NCBI GenBank assembly: GCA_963921825.1
Contig: OY997594.1
Coordinates: 37,442,557-37,506,556, forward strand
Length of the DNA stretch: 64,000 nucleotides
From: Erodium maritimum
Taxonomy: Eukaryota; Streptophyta; Magnoliopsida; Geraniales; Geraniaceae
Direction of reading: 5' to 3'
The first letter of the stretch is position 1. Every line of letters begins with the position of its first letter. The translations under genes and the position numbers were made by a program. The notes below the pieces were generated by a model. It saw nothing but the letters and a program-made list of their open reading frames with translations, made no database searches and was not told the DNA's origin. Shown here piece after piece: positions 47,700 through 60,593 of the stretch.

Positions 47700-48078
47700 C
47701 TTCAGATCAGCCGTGAACTTCCTGTAATCCCGGTTCCAATGACCAGGCTATTGGCAGTAGAAGCAGACATTCTCATGTGTCTCATCTTTCCTGCCAAGTG
47801 CGCATGAGCCCCGCCCTTGCCACTTCCAATTCCCTTCTTGACCATCAGAATATCCTTGGATCCCAGATCCCTGATATATTCTTCTCAGCAATTAATGACA
47901 CTTCATGTAACTCTGATATGGTCTTAGAGACAGCCTTGTCAAGGACATATTCTTTGCGTTCAGACTTGAGGACTATCCTCAAAATTCTGTACCAGTCCAA
48001 ATAGTTTGTCCCATTTAGCTTGACCCTGTCAAGAATGGTTTTTAATGACAAACTATTAATGTTCGCTGAATTTTCCAT
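47700..48078 (-). pseudogene. Copia gag, broken
   Basis: Gag forms the virus-like particle. The N-terminal part (48078-47845) includes LNGTNYLDWYRILRIVL, the usual copia gag start. Near 47770 the knuckle reads CFYCQ, stop, PGHWNRDY: a nonsense codon and a Tyr in place of the last Cys. Most of the central gag seems deleted, since only about 370 bp separate the two ends. Confidence 0.75.
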
Positions 48079-49613
48079 TTGATCTACAACAGATAAAATT
48101 CAATCAGTAAACTGAATAAATTTTATGAAGATCAAGCTTAAACACCAACAATTGATTCTAAACCTTTAGAATCTGAAACCAAGATCCTTGATTCACTCGA
48201 TTAAGCTGAACTAATGCTCACCACTTAATCGAGCTATGTAGGTAGGACTCCATCCAATCACATCCAATGTGACTCCTGGCTAGGGTATGTACTTATGTAC
48301 ACGACTTACCCTATCTGTTACCCTAGCTCAACCTTAGGCTGAGAATCGTAGTCGGGTCCACCAATTTTCAACTATGGCTCGTCACTATGTAGGTGTTCCG
48401 CTAATGCGCACGACACCCACATATGTCGTCCAAACCTACTACCCCGCTTCCCCATGGATGCTCCGCTAATGCGCACGACACCCATAGGACGGGGAGGTAG
48501 TAAGGTGTTGATGATTGGGAGGTATCGGACATGACCCGCTTTTACTTGTCCAGTTGTGTTCAAAACGTTGGCACATCCTAGATGCGATGAGCACATCAAC
48601 TACATTCCAAATGCAATGATGCCTCAAATTACATCCAATGTAATTCTTCCTTTGAACCCGTCAACTACATCCAATGAAATGACGGTTCTAAGGGTTCACA
48701 CACAAGGATTAAAATTCCAATTTTATCTTTGCATGTGAGGTGATATGCTCGGTAAATAAAGTTAAGCATGCAATTCTAAAACACATAGAATTAATCATGC
48801 ATAAACTAAACCAAGCATGAAGCGATAAATGTGCACATAATAGCCCCCTAAACTAACTCCCACTAGCTTCTTGAGCTCCACCGACTCCAAGCCGATGCCA
48901 ACACCCGAAAAGCCACCAAATGACCTTTTCACCCTTTCTTCGTCTTGAGTAAAATATTACAATTTAATACACGACTCGCAGGTCGGGAATAAATAAATAT
49001 TACAAACAAGTGGTTCGACGACCACACCTTGAAATAATAATTACACGCTAACTCTAACTGCTCTCAGGCTGTGAAAAGCGATACATAATTAAATCGAGCT
49101 CGGGGCTATTATGTACACCATGCCAACATCACATCACACATCGTGTTATCAAACAAGCATGTTATCAAACATCATGTGATTTTCCGGTTTTAATTAATAG
49201 CCAAGTTTCGAAATTTTTTGATGCTCGGTTTATCGAAACCGTTCAAAAATGAAACTTTTGAACATTTGATGTTCGTCATGACGGTTCCAAACTCGTCATA
49301 ACTAACAAAACGGTTTAGCCTTGGCATATCAACCATCCAATGGTCATGCTTGGCCTAGCTCCGTCCAACGGAGCCCCGTTCGGTCCCGGTTTCGGCTCCC
49401 CGATAGTCCCGCTCCCGAGACCCGAAAAATCAAAAAAAAATTTCAAAATTTCCAGATTTGAAATAATTTTCAAAAATTCATTTTACATGCATTAAATCCA
49501 TGAACAAGAATTTAAAACATGTTATCAAACAATTTAGCAAAACAACATGCCAAAAAACGAAACTTTCAAGCAAAACCGAAACTTTGAACACCGTCTTGTG
49601 AATCCCGAAGGTA

Positions 49614-49630
49614 GCACGGCTCAGATACCA
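49614..49630 (-). other. Copia primer-binding site
   Basis: One base inside the LTR the minus strand reads TGGTATCTGAGCCGTGC, close to the complement of the initiator tRNA-Met 3' end, the usual copia primer. Confidence 0.85.
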
Positions 49631-49631
49631 C

Positions 49632-51319
49632 TGTTGGGTCTCGAGGTAGGGTTGGAGATGAACCAACTCGCAGCGGAAAATCAATAAAAACCAAGAGACG
49701 ATTAAAACCATGAAATAACTAACAAAGAATGGATTCACAAGAGAAAAATTCAGCACTATCTCTTACCAAAACAAGAACACCGGTTAACGAATGATTGGCT
49801 TGAGTCTCCAAGACACCTACGTATCCACATGGGAATCAAAGCCACGTAGTTCTTCTCTTTGAGGACTCAAGAACACAAAAATGGAGGAGGAAACTAGCCA
49901 AACCCGAAATTGCAAGGGAAGGGGGAGAGAAGTTGTGTTTCCTATTCTTGTCTTGTGTTTGTTATGTTGAAAAAGGATGACTTAAACATAACAAAACCCA
50001 TACTTGTCCAACTAAAGGCATGAGACAAGTATGGTGTCAAGTAAGGTGTAAATAGGACAAAGTATGGCAAGACAAGATTGGGTTAGGTGGTGAATCACCA
50101 ACACCTTAATCCTTGTCTTGCTTACTTAGTACTAATTAATCAAGACTTGATTAATTAGTTCCATGGGCCTTGGTTGCATGGGCCTTTCATGGGCCTCTTG
50201 GAACATGGCCCGTGGCCATTTCCAACGAGGTCCCGTGATTCGCTCATCGCCTCCATGCCTTCCACACCGGAAATGTCCAACATTATCCGACGCGATCAAT
50301 CCCAAGACTCCAAGCCTTGTCTCGATCCGTAAAGTCCTATTCACTTACGGGCATATGACCCAAAACCCAGTTTTGGTCATGTCCCGAGACAACTCCCTTT
50401 TGGCCATTCTCCATAAATGTGTCAATGAGTTTCATCCTCCGGTGTGACCCTTAGGTTTATGCATGTCAATAGATCAACGTAAAATCCCATTTTACTTGAT
50501 CCTATTTAAGTGGCAACTAACGAGACTTTAATATTGCTTGACACTACATAACGAATCGACCCTGTCGATTCTAACCTTTCCGTCGTCCCTGTCATCATCC
50601 TTTTATCTCCGATATCCTGATTGAGATAAGGCATAGAGCCGTCATCCTTATTATTCTCAATCACCGTTCCTTGATATGTGAGATGACTGAAGATATGATA
50701 CCCAGTATCATGTGCATGACCATGCTATTCTTCCAGTCACTCTCGATCAAGCGGCCGAGAACCGATATATTTCCCATACCTTAGTACGAGGGATAAATCC
50801 CTTAGCCGTCTTTCGTGTCACTCATGTAGCCCGTCCCCAAGCCAATCCTGGCCGTTATGGAAGCCCTGTTACGGACAACGTTAGGCTCAGGTCAAACTCA
50901 GTTGTTGACTACATAGCGATCACAAAGACTCCTTGGTCTAAGGACACATAACAAGCTACAACACTGAATATGTTCATGACTTTATCTATGGCACATATTC
51001 AGGGCGGGTCGTCCAATACCATGTCCCACATGATATCTATGATCAGACTCCGGAATCCCATTCCAATGACTAACAGAACGTAAGCCATAAAGAGCCATCT
51101 TTCATACTAGTCGCTTCTAGTGAAGCTTTGTTGACTAGGGACCCATCGAGTGTGATCTATCTCGATCTATGGTTCTATTCGCATGGTGGGCATAGATCAG
51201 AGCACACATCGATATATTACTCCAACACATAAGTAATATAAAGCCGCTTTAATTTTATTGCTAACGATGATATATACATTTGGACATTTAGGATTGAACT
51301 ACGGGCACTAAGACTAACA
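49632..51319 (-). repeat. Copia LTR (5' LTR in element sense)
   Basis: 1688 bp, the same length as the other LTR and nearly identical. It adjoins the primer-binding site. Confidence 0.93.
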
Positions 51320-52482
51320 TCCTAGGCACTCGACGGAATCGAATTCCGACTTTTCCAAGAATAATTAACGTTTAAAGTTTCCAAACCCGATAAATACAAC
51401 TTTTCCAATTTAATTCCAAATTTCGATTCGGTTAAGGATAAATGGTCCGGGGAACGTTTTAAACCACCCGAACACAAAACCCGATCACCCGAGCACGTGG
51501 GCCCCACTCGGCCAAGCTAGGCCGTGGGTGGCTAGGGTTCATTGGGGCCCGGCCCACCATGGTGGTGGCCGACCCTAGCTCCGGCCAGCCACCCCCTATG
51601 GTGGTCGGCCACCCCCCCTATGGTGGCCGGAGCTCCTCCCGAGCTCCCGGTCGTCGGAAAACGTCCTCCTTCACCTCCAAACGTCCCCAAAACGTCTCCA
51701 ACACTCCCCCAACATCAAAACAACCTTAAAATAATAGTTTCAAACCAAAACCTAAATTTAGAAAATGAAAAATCGAAGATCGGTTTGGTGTATACCGTAG
51801 AGGAAGACGAGGTGAGCTTGAATCTCTTCACTTTGAGACAATCCAAGGGTGGAGATGACGTGAATAGTGGCCCAAAAGCCCTAGCCATTCTCTTTCTCTC
51901 TTCTTCTCCTTCTCTCTCTAAACCTCTCTCTTCTTTTCTATTTTTAAAACACAAAAACCCCTTTTTTTTACAAGTCTTGGCCGACCACCCCTTATGGCCT
52001 CATCTTTGTTTTCCCCCCAAAACCTAACACCACCACTTGTTTGACAAGTGGCAAGGTGGGTCCCACACCTGTTGGAAAAATATCTACTAGATATTTTCCA
52101 ATCAGATTCGCGAAAATCGGACGTTTCGGGCCCCGAACGGGCACTTTTCCCAAGAAATTAAGAAACTTGACGGGCTACAAGGAAACGGCTCAACTAAGAC
52201 CGCTGCGACAACGACTAAGCTTTTTGGATCCAAAACGGTCCTCGAATGGATTAAAACATCGCTCGGTTGACTTTTCCAGCGAAAAGTCAACATTTCCCAA
52301 ATTGATCAGAAAGTTGCCCTGAGTCCCTGGAACTCACTTTGGTCGATAACGGGGTCAACTTAAGTCCGGTATGACCCTCGGGGTCATTTTAGGTTCAATT
52401 AAGTGTCAGGCGTAAATTTTTTAAATTTTCCTGTTTTTCGCAGGTTTGACTGGCGTTGACCGGGAGTGGTTATTACAATGTA

Positions 52483-53082
52483 CCACCTTAGTTAAATTAA
52501 ACACTCACGAGGAAAAATTAAATCGTCATTTAATTATTATAAAGTATATAAGTTAAATAAACAAGCAAAAGAGGCAAATATATTAAATAAATAAGGCTTG
52601 GCCGACCAACCCTATGGGCCAATAAGGGGTTCGGCCAAACTAATGTATTTGATATATTTTTAGCCTTTTAATTGTTTCAATAAGATTAAAAGAGAAAATA
52701 CTATTTCTAGAAAGCTTAGAAAAACAAGGAGAGCTAATTGGTCTAGTTCAAAGTTTCCTATTCCTATTTGACTTGATATTTAAGTAATACTTATACCTAT
52801 AAATATATGTGGGCACATGGCTAGCCGAATATAACATAACAAGAGAGCTCTCCTCTCTTGCAATTTTTGGCCATCATAGTGAGGATTTGTGAGTTTTCGT
52901 TCAAGGGATACTAGAGGGTCTAGTTGTGATCAAACTTTCTCGTATGGATACTGTCAGAGGGTGAACGCTTGAGCGCCTATACCAACACTACCAAAGGTTC
53001 CCGTCCCGAACCAGTTAATTCCAAAGTAGTTGAACCCAAGGTAATCTCTATAAATTATGCATATATTAGAAATTGTATAAAT
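52483..53082 (+). other. Unassigned LTR- or promoter-like sequence
   Basis: Continues the sequence left of 40438. A TATA-like cctataaatatatg lies at about 52797, followed by a CT-rich leader-like stretch (gagctctcctctcttgc). No gene is present before the LINE target site at 53083-53098. Confidence 0.35.
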
Positions 53083-53191
53083 AAGTGATCTTGGCTACAA
53101 TTGAAATTCAAAAATCACATTTTAACCACATTTTCCCAAAAAATTCTCTCTCAACTTTGAGAGCTTTTCCTAGCCCTAACCGCGTGACGCC

Positions 53192-56100
53192 ATGATGGCC
53201 TCTCCTCTTCCCACCGCCCTGTCCTCTGCTACAATCGTGCCTCTGGTAACCGTTGTTGCTCCTCCCGGTGCTGTGCCTCTTCTTCTATCTGGTGATCCAC
53301 AACACGTTGCTGGTGGCGGGGTCAAGAGTCGGCGTTGGCGAAAACCGAATCCTACGCTCATGGCTCTGGTGGCGACTTCCCCTCTACCGCCTAGTTCTCC
53401 ACCCCCTAGGGCGAGAAGGTGGACGATCCTTCTTACTCGGTGGGATCGACCTCTCCGATCCTGGCCACGAAACCGAAACGGGGGAGGCCTCTACGTCGCC
53501 CACTGGTGCCTTCTCCGACAAGCAAGGGCCTTCTCGCGCTTCCTCCTCCAAACCCTAGCGGATCGGTTGGTGGGACGGGTTGAACCCTTCTGGGCTCCTT
53601 GAGCCCTAGGGGCGGTGTACCTTGCAAGCCACGCTAGGGCTCCCCTAAACCATAGCAAGCCGCCCCCGATCCACTTAGGGTTCCCTTGAACCCTACTGCC
53701 CCGACGTCTCCCGCAAGTAACAACCCTGTGCGCCATGACCTTGCTCTGGCACTGCCTGCTGACGCAGAGCCTAGGGTTTTGGCGCCGCATGTTGGTATCT
53801 CTTCTCTACGGAGTGCTTATGGTCCTGTAGGTCCCGTCTCTGGAATAACACCTACTCTTAAAATTACATGGGACCAGGTTCATATTCCCACAGATGAGGC
53901 TTCATGTGTCAACCCTAGTGCGCTCCCCCCGTTACGGAGGGACCCAGCGAAAGGGAAGGCCCCCATGGTGGACCTGCCAAGGACGACAGTGACGACTTTG
54001 GGCCTAGGGCGTTGCCTTCTTGCTCAGGCCACGGTACCAAACATTCCCGCGGCCCAAGCCACCCCACCAGGTATATTGCGAGATAGGGCGCGACGCTTGT
54101 CTTCGGCAGAGCTTCATTCAGCCTCGATTGATAGGGGGTCGGACCTCCAATCATCCTTGAAGGGCTTAGAAGATGGATTGTCATCCTGTTCTTTGGAGGA
54201 ACAGGAAGAAGCTGAAGTCATGGTTTCGACGTCTCGGGCAACAACATCGGCGCCCCTAGCTCGACAGCAATGAGGTTTGCTGGGACGCCTCTGGACCCCG
54301 AAACCCCCACGAAAGGACATGCTTTTGCGTATCATCACACACGCATGGGGAAGATCCGTGGAGGGCCTGGTGATCAAGGATCTAGGGCCGGGCCTATTCG
54401 ACTTCTACTTCTATACAGCGGAGTCGGGGTCCTGGGTTTGAAATAATGAACCCTGGTGCTTTGTGTTAGTCTTAGTGCCCGTAGTTCAATCCTAAATGTC
54501 CAAATGTATATATCATCGTTAGCAATAAAATTAAAGCGGCTTTATATTACTTATGTGTTGGAGTAATATATCGATGTGTGCTCTGATCTATGCCCACCAT
54601 GCGAATAGAACCATAGATCGAGATAGATCACACTCGATGGGTCCCTAGTCAACAAAGCTTCACTAGAAGCGACTAGTATGAAAGATGGCTCTTTATGGCT
54701 TACGTTCTGTTAGTCATTGGAATGGGATTCCGGAGTCTGATCATAGATATCATGTGGGACATGATATTGGACGACCCACCCTGAATATGTGCCATAGATT
54801 AAGTCATGAACATATTCAGTGTTGTAGCTTGTCATGTATCCTTAGACCAAGGAGTCTTTGTGATCGCTATGTAGTCAACAACTGAGTTTGACCTGAGCCT
54901 AACGTTGTCCGTAACAGGGCTTCCATAACGGCCAGGATTGGCTTGGGGACGGGCTACATGAGTGACACGAAAGACGGCTAAGGGATTTATCCCTCATACT
55001 AAGGTATGGGAAAGATATCGGTTCTCGGCCACTTGATCGAGAGTGACTGGAAGAATAGCATGGCCATGCACATGATACTGGGTATCATATCTTCAGTCAT
55101 CTCACATATCAAGGAACGGTGATTGAGAATAATAAGGATGACGGCTCTATGCCTTATCTCAATCAGGATATCGGAGATAAAAGGATAATGACAGGGACGA
55201 CGGAAAGGTTAGAATCGACAGGGTCGATTCGTTATGTAGTGTCAGGCAATACTAAAGTCTCGTTAGTTGCCACTTAAATAGGATCAAGTAAAATGGGATT
55301 TTACGTTGATCTATTGACATGCATAAACCTAAGGGTCACACCGGAGGATGAAACTCATTGACACATTTATGGAGAATGGCCAAAAGGGAGTTGTCTCGGG
55401 ACATGACCAAAACTGGGTTTTGGGTCATGTGCCCGTAAGTGAATAGGACTTTACGGATCGAGACAAGGCTTGGAGTCTTGGGATTGATCGCGTCGGATAA
55501 TGTTGGACATTTCCGGTATGGAAGGCATGGAGGCGATGAGCGAATCACGGGACCTCGTTGGAAATGGCCACGGGCCATGTTCCAAGAAGCCCATGAAAGG
55601 CCCATGCAACCAAGGCCCATGGAACTAATTAATCAAGTCTTGATTAATTAGTACTAAGTAAGCAAGACAAGGATTAAGGTGTTGGTGATTCACCACCTAA
55701 CCCAATCTTGTCTTGCCATACTTTGTCCTATTTACACCTTACTTGTCACCATGCTTGTCCCATGCCTTTAGTTGGACAAGTATGGGTTTTGTTATGTTTA
55801 AGTCATCTTTTTTCAACATAACAAACACAAGACAAGAATAGGAAACACATTTTCTCTCCCTCTTCCATGGCCATTTCGGGTTTGGCTAGTTTCCACCTCC
55901 ATGTTTGTGTTCTTGAGTCCTCAAAGAGAAGAACTACGTGGCTTTGATTCCCAAGTGGATACGTAGGCGTCTTGGAGACTCAAGCCAATCATTCGTTAAC
56001 CGGTGTTCTTGTTTTGGTAAGAACTAGTGCTGAATTTTTCTCTTGTTAATCCATTCTTTGTTAGTTGTTTCATGGTTTTAATTGTCTCTTGGTTTTCATT

Positions 56101-56929
56101 GATTTTCCGCTGCGAGTTGGTTCATCTCCAACCCTACCTCGAGACCCAACACTTTGATGGTAAGGTCATGCTGTTGGGAGACTTGGACTCGTGTGCTCGG
56201 GAGCTGCCCCCTCTGGACCGGGTGTAACTATGTGTGCATGCTCGAGGGCTGTCACCTCTGGTTCGAACGAGGGAGACATGTATGTTCATTGGAAACGCAT
56301 TGGTAATGTGCGTGCATGTCCCATACGACCAATGAGGGATGTGCTGAGGAGGGACTATCAAGGTCCGCTTCTGGCACATCCTTGAGAAGTCGTTACAAAA
56401 ATGGTTGGTTCTGAGGTTCCTGGAATTTCCGGATCCGATTAATATTGACCTCACGTACACAAAGCTTCCCAATTTCTGCTATAACTGTGGTCGGCTCGGC
56501 CATATCCTGAAGGACTATACGTGGGCAGTTAGAGGACCCCCGAGGTTTGGAGAATTTATGCTGGAATACCACCAAGAGAAGAAGGCCAAGGCGTACGACA
56601 CAGATTGGGGAGAACCAATCCGCATGCCTGCCACTGCTCTGCCGTGTCCTGGCCTCAAAGGTCACTGGAACTGGGATCCGAGACCCCTTATGTCCCCTTG
56701 GTCAAGCTATATGGGCTCGACGAGTGGGCCGCCGACTAGGCCAGCTGCCGCTCTGGGGCTGGAAGCTCCACTACCACACAAGGTTCAGCTGGTCGGGAGG
56801 ACTCATACAGAGTGGGGAGCTCATGAGTATGATACCCCTGGAAGAACTGGAGCTGAGGACAACCAGAATTCTCTAGAACGGTCAGCAGCTGGGGTTCCTA
56901 CGGAGGAACAGTTCAGGGCGGGGCAATAG
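53192..56929 (+). pseudogene. LINE ORF1 (DUF4283-like and CCHC), broken and split
   Basis: The N-terminal Pro/Ser-rich part spans 53192-54273 in more than one frame. Across the solo LTR the sequence rejoins at FDGKVMLLGDL, resembling the end of DUF4283. The knuckle LPNFCYNCGRLGHILKDY (near 56465-56520) has Tyr instead of the last Cys. A Pro/Gly-rich tail ends at 56926. RNA binding is inferred from the family. Confidence 0.65.
54464..56151 (+). mobile_element. Solo copia LTR, inverted relative to 42869-51319
   Basis: 1688 bp, exactly the LTR length of the copia element, beginning TGTTAGTCTTAG and ending GAGACCCAACA. The perfect duplication ctttg flanks it at 54459-54463 and 56152-56156. It interrupts the LINE ORF1, so it is younger than that LINE. 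Confidence 0.93.
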
Positions 56930-57260
56930 CCCCACCAGGAGGAATGAGTGGCATGTTATGCATCAGGGACTGGCCCTCGGAGGGGTTCATGTATGATGTG
57001 CTTCCTCCCCACTTCACATTTACCGTTGAGGTCCCTCAGGATCTCCGGTCTCCCATTCCCCCCTCCGCTTTCTGTCATGGCCTATGAGGCATCAAAATAC
57101 CGCTTACGTCGGTTATGTTCCATAAGGGTTAGAGAACTGTTGTTCATATGTTCTAATCATTTACTCGTGGCCGAGGAATTTATTCCTCGGGCCACATCTA
57201 TGTAATCTTTTGATATCAATAAAATTGTACCATCGTTCAAAAAAAAGTGATCTAGGCTAC

Positions 57261-57821
57261 TTGTATAGGTTACTGACAAAAGTTGGCTATTTTTTTTGTT
57301 TTTTTTTGTTTTTCATCGTGTTAATGTAACACATCCTATGCTCCAACAATTAATACTATGTTTTACTTTAATAAAGATTATAGGATCCAAGAATGACAGT
57401 AATGCTGGTTTTGTTATCCTTAATCCTATAAAAATAATAAGGGTACTTACCTTTAAGGGGAAAAGGTATAAATCTACCCTTTTGTTTTGGTTACAAACAT
57501 TAAGTTATCAATTGTTTAAAAGTGTTAGATATGATACCTAAAGTATTGGTCATTACCTTCTGTTAATAAAAATGGACGGAATATTCCATTTTGTTAGTTA
57601 GGTAAACCATTTGACTATCAAGTGGAGAGTAAAATTACGATTTTTCCTTTACTCATTTAACCTTAAGGATTTTAGAAGGCAAAAGGCATTTCTCCTTATT
57701 TAACAATAAACTATATAATAAAAATATTTTTTTTTTCAAAAAATAAAAAGTAAGAAAATTCAAAGAGTAATTAAAAATTTCTTAAAAACTTAAAAGATAT
57801 GTTCATAAGTAACTAGCCCTA
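57261..57821. other. Stretch without a gene
   Basis: AT-rich, with a possible MULE-like terminal layout (aagggtacttacc, then atggacggaatattcc) but no paired end. Confidence 0.35.
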
Positions 57822-59280
57822 GTGTTGAAAAAGGATATTAAAAATAATTTTTTATCCATTAAATGTTTTTCTCCTACTACTAATCGTTATATTCTCTTTG
57901 ACGATGCTTCCTTTTTTGAGTCAACCTCTTATTTTTCATTATTGGAGTATAATAATCACAATATTTTTGAGATCTTACTTGTTCCCTCAATCATGCCCCT
58001 TCCCAAGTTCATAGTTGCACCGCCTTCTTTACATGTTTATTCTCAGCTTCCACATGTTCCTTCGGTTGTGAGCCTTGTTGATGATCCAGTGCACCGATCT
58101 TCTTCTCCAACACCTCAACTTGTCGTGGTTCTGCCTCATGTCACTGACGAGCCTCCTACTATTTTACATAGTACTCAATCTACTCGTAATCCTCATCTTC
58201 TTTATTCATTCCTTAGCTACCATCATTTATCTCCTCCATATCATGTTTTTGTTTCTTCTCTGTATGTTGTTTCTATTCCTACAAATACCAGTGAGGCTCT
58301 ACTAGACCATGATTGGCGGCAAGGTATGATTGACGATATGCCTGTTATGAAGTGTCAAGGTACTTGGGAGTTAGTTACTCTCCATACAGGGCAGTCTACT
58401 ATTGGATGTCGTTGGGTATATATAGTCAAGGTGGGGCTAGATGGTCAACTGGATCGTCTAAAATCCCGAATAGTTGCCAAGGGCTATACCCAAATTTTTG
58501 GGCTTAACAATGGCAATACTTTTTCCCCGGTTGCAAAGATTTCCTCTATTCATCTTCATTGTTACGGTTAAACATTGGCCTCTTCATCAGTTGGATATCA
58601 AGAATGTCTTTCTTCACGACGACCTCGATGAAGACATCTACATGAAGCAACTACCAGGTTTTATTACTCAGGGGGAGTCTGGTTTGGTTTGAAAGCTTTG
58701 ACATTCTATTTATGACCTTAACCAGTCTCCTCGAACATGATTTAGTACAGTTATCCAATAATTTGGCATGGTTCGTAGCGAGACCGATCATTCTGTTCTC
58801 TATCATCACACATCTTAAGGCAAGAGTATCTATTTGGTTGTTTATGTGGACGATATAGCTATTACAGGAGATGATGCAGACAAGATTCTTAAGTGTAGCC
58901 AACTAGTTTCTACAATCCCCGTGTGATAACCATTGGGACACAATAATGCGCACCTTGAGGTATATGAAGGTAACTCTCGGACATGGATTGTTATATGAGG
59001 TTAGAGGAAACACGAAGGCAATTGTATACTCGGATGCAAATTGGACAAGATCTCCCTCAAATAAGCATTCTAGTTCAGGTTATTGTGTCTTGATAGGTAA
59101 TATGATCTATTAGAAAAAGTAAAAAACAGAATGTTGTCGCTAGATCTAATGTAGAAGTTGAATATACAGCCATAGCCTTGGCAACATGTGAATCATATGG
59201 GTAAAACAATTTCTTCAAGAACTCAAACTTGTAAAGGATACTCCAACATTAATATGTTTACTCAACGTATTCACATCTCC
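57822..59280 (+). pseudogene. Copia pol fragment (integrase end to RNase H)
   Basis: A different, older copia copy without LTRs. It starts with an integrase C-terminal piece KCFSPTTNRYILF and FFESTSYFS. RT motifs are CRWVYIVKVGLDGQ, RIVAKGYTQIFG and LHQLDIKNVFLHDDL, and later VVYVDDIAITGDD with the catalytic aspartates intact, in a different frame. RNase H shows IVYSDANW and SSSGYCVLIG near 59030-59095. Numerous stops and internal deletions make it non-functional. Confidence 0.85.
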
Positions 59281-59678
59281 CTGTTTGTTCCTTGCACTAA
59301 CAAAACTCTGTCTTTCTTCTTTCTTTTCTCTACGCAAATAATATTAGTGAATCATATTTTTTCCCTTATTTTCTGTAATTCTTCACGGTGAATTCCAGAA
59401 GTACAGATTGACTCCGACTAAAACCTTCAAACATATTTTTGTTCCAAGACATAAGCTGAGAGTGGTGGACTTTACAAAAGATGGACTCCAAGCCCATATA
59501 AATGGACACAGGCCGGTTTCACTGTTTATAACCGACGATAAATCTTTTCGACCCTGACCACTTGATCAAGAAGGAACAATAAGCTTGTTTTCACGCCAAC
59601 ACGGGATTGAAAGTCGCCGGTCCTCTTCCCAGTGGTATCGATTTCGACCAGTTCTGGGCGGCGTGCCAATTTCTGGTA
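59281..59678. other. Stretch without a gene
   Basis: The decayed end of the copia fragment fades into unassigned sequence before the retroposon target site. Confidence 0.35.
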
Positions 59679-59694
59679 AAATGTGACCATCTAT

Positions 59695-60593
59695 TTTTTT
59701 GAGCGAAATGTGCAATTCATTAATTTAAAATCAAATACATCCGAGTGCATCTGGAATAAATTCCTGACCACGAAGAACAGACAAAAGACACAATGGTGTC
59801 GCAATTCTTTTCATACTATAACCGTCCCTGACGGTATTGAAAACTAGGCGAAGTTGACTACGGTTGCTCAAGGTCTTGCCTAAACGCTGCATGCACAGTA
59901 GAGTTTGACCGAACCTGCTATCATCCACTTCTAAACTATGGCAAAACTGATTACGGCTGCTCAAGGTATTGCCTAAACGCTGCGTACTCTAAAGAGTGTG
60001 ACCGAACTTGCTATCATCAGTTTCAGAGGGAGGCATGGGGTACCGGAGTTCCTGCCCTGAGAGCTGGCCGAGGACCTCGACGGTAGTGGTGGGAGGCAAA
60101 AAATCGTCTAGGGACCCCTCCCAGGGCCAGTCCCTGATGCTCAGTCTGACAATCATCCTTCTTGGCGGTTTCAGAGACGACGATGACGCCTTCAAAGGCG
60201 GTGACAACAGCTTTAGAGGGTGCGATGGAGGCCATGGAGAAGGGCGCACCGGTGGCGGCTTCAGCGGCGGTGGGGGTTGATTAAGAGAGATAACCCGATA
60301 CAGAGAGGTCGCGAGGTTCCGAGGCGGTGAGGTCAATCGATGCCGGGGTGAGTTAGACGAAAACTATCAGAGTGTAGATGGGGACCCGAACGGGATCGGG
60401 AGACACGTCGTTGGTAGCGGGTGGGAGTCAACGTCGCGGGGGCTAGAGGCGGCTTGAAGGGAGCCCTAACAGGAAAAACCCTAACAGAGCTTTCAGGAAG
60501 AGGCGAAGGAGAATAGCTATCGGCGTCGAAAATAAATCCACATAATGCGAGTAGGAGAAGAGGAACCGTGATGCATCACAACTAAACTTAAAC
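59695..60593 (-). mobile_element. Short retroposon with 16-bp target duplication (LINE derivative or retrocopy)
   Basis: Flanks aaatgtgaccatctat (59679-59694) and aaatgtggccatctat (60594-60609) form a duplication with one change. The minus strand ends in a short A run (59695-59700) after tgaattgcacatttcgctca, as LINE 3' ends do. A minus-strand frame from 60336 to 59731 is open except for one TAG at about 59989. It has a Pro-rich start and two diverged copies of a 93-bp unit encoding SETDDSKFGHTL and LEVDDSRFGQTL. No RT is present. Confidence 0.7.

Larger units (their letters stand above)
42869..51319 (-). mobile_element. Ty1/copia retrotransposon, complete structure, decayed genes
   Basis: The 8451-bp element has two 1688-bp LTRs (42869-44556 and 49632-51319) and the perfect target duplication tccta at 42864-42868 and 51320-51324. 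Coding runs on the minus strand in the copia order gag, protease, integrase, RT, RNase H. All domains carry stops, frameshifts or active-site loss. The LTRs differ at about eleven positions by eye, mostly transitions, so insertion is recent compared with the coding decay. Confidence 0.93.
40438..52477 (-). mobile_element. Solo gypsy LTR, inverted, split by a copia element
   Basis: The LTR reads TGTCACGCCCC at 40438 and GGTTATTACA at 52477, flanked by the perfect 5-bp duplication atgta at 40433-40437 and 52478-52482. Without the nested copia element and its duplication it is about 3.58 kb, longer than its relative at 309-3179 because of expanded tandem arrays. Both share leader-side sequence such as gacggaatcgaattccgac. 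Confidence 0.85.
53099..57244 (+). mobile_element. ORF1-only LINE derivative, split by a solo LTR
   Basis: Flanking repeats aagtgatcttggctac (53083-53098) and aagtgatctaggctac (57245-57260) are a 16-bp target duplication with one change. After removing the solo LTR the element is about 2.45 kb. It has a 5' leader, an ORF1-like region, a 3' tail with tcaataaaattgtaccatcg and a short A run. No endonuclease or RT is present. It would need proteins from another LINE to move. Confidence 0.8.

Noticed and set aside
47515-47727. Plus-strand frame with repeated DEGAVPLPFFRS segments
   Set aside because: It is antisense to the copia gag-protease region, where a short in-frame repeat occurs.
60008-60280. 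Plus-strand Gly-rich frame
   Set aside because: It is complementary to the Pro-rich start of the minus-strand retroposon frame; orientation is set by the A tail and target duplication.
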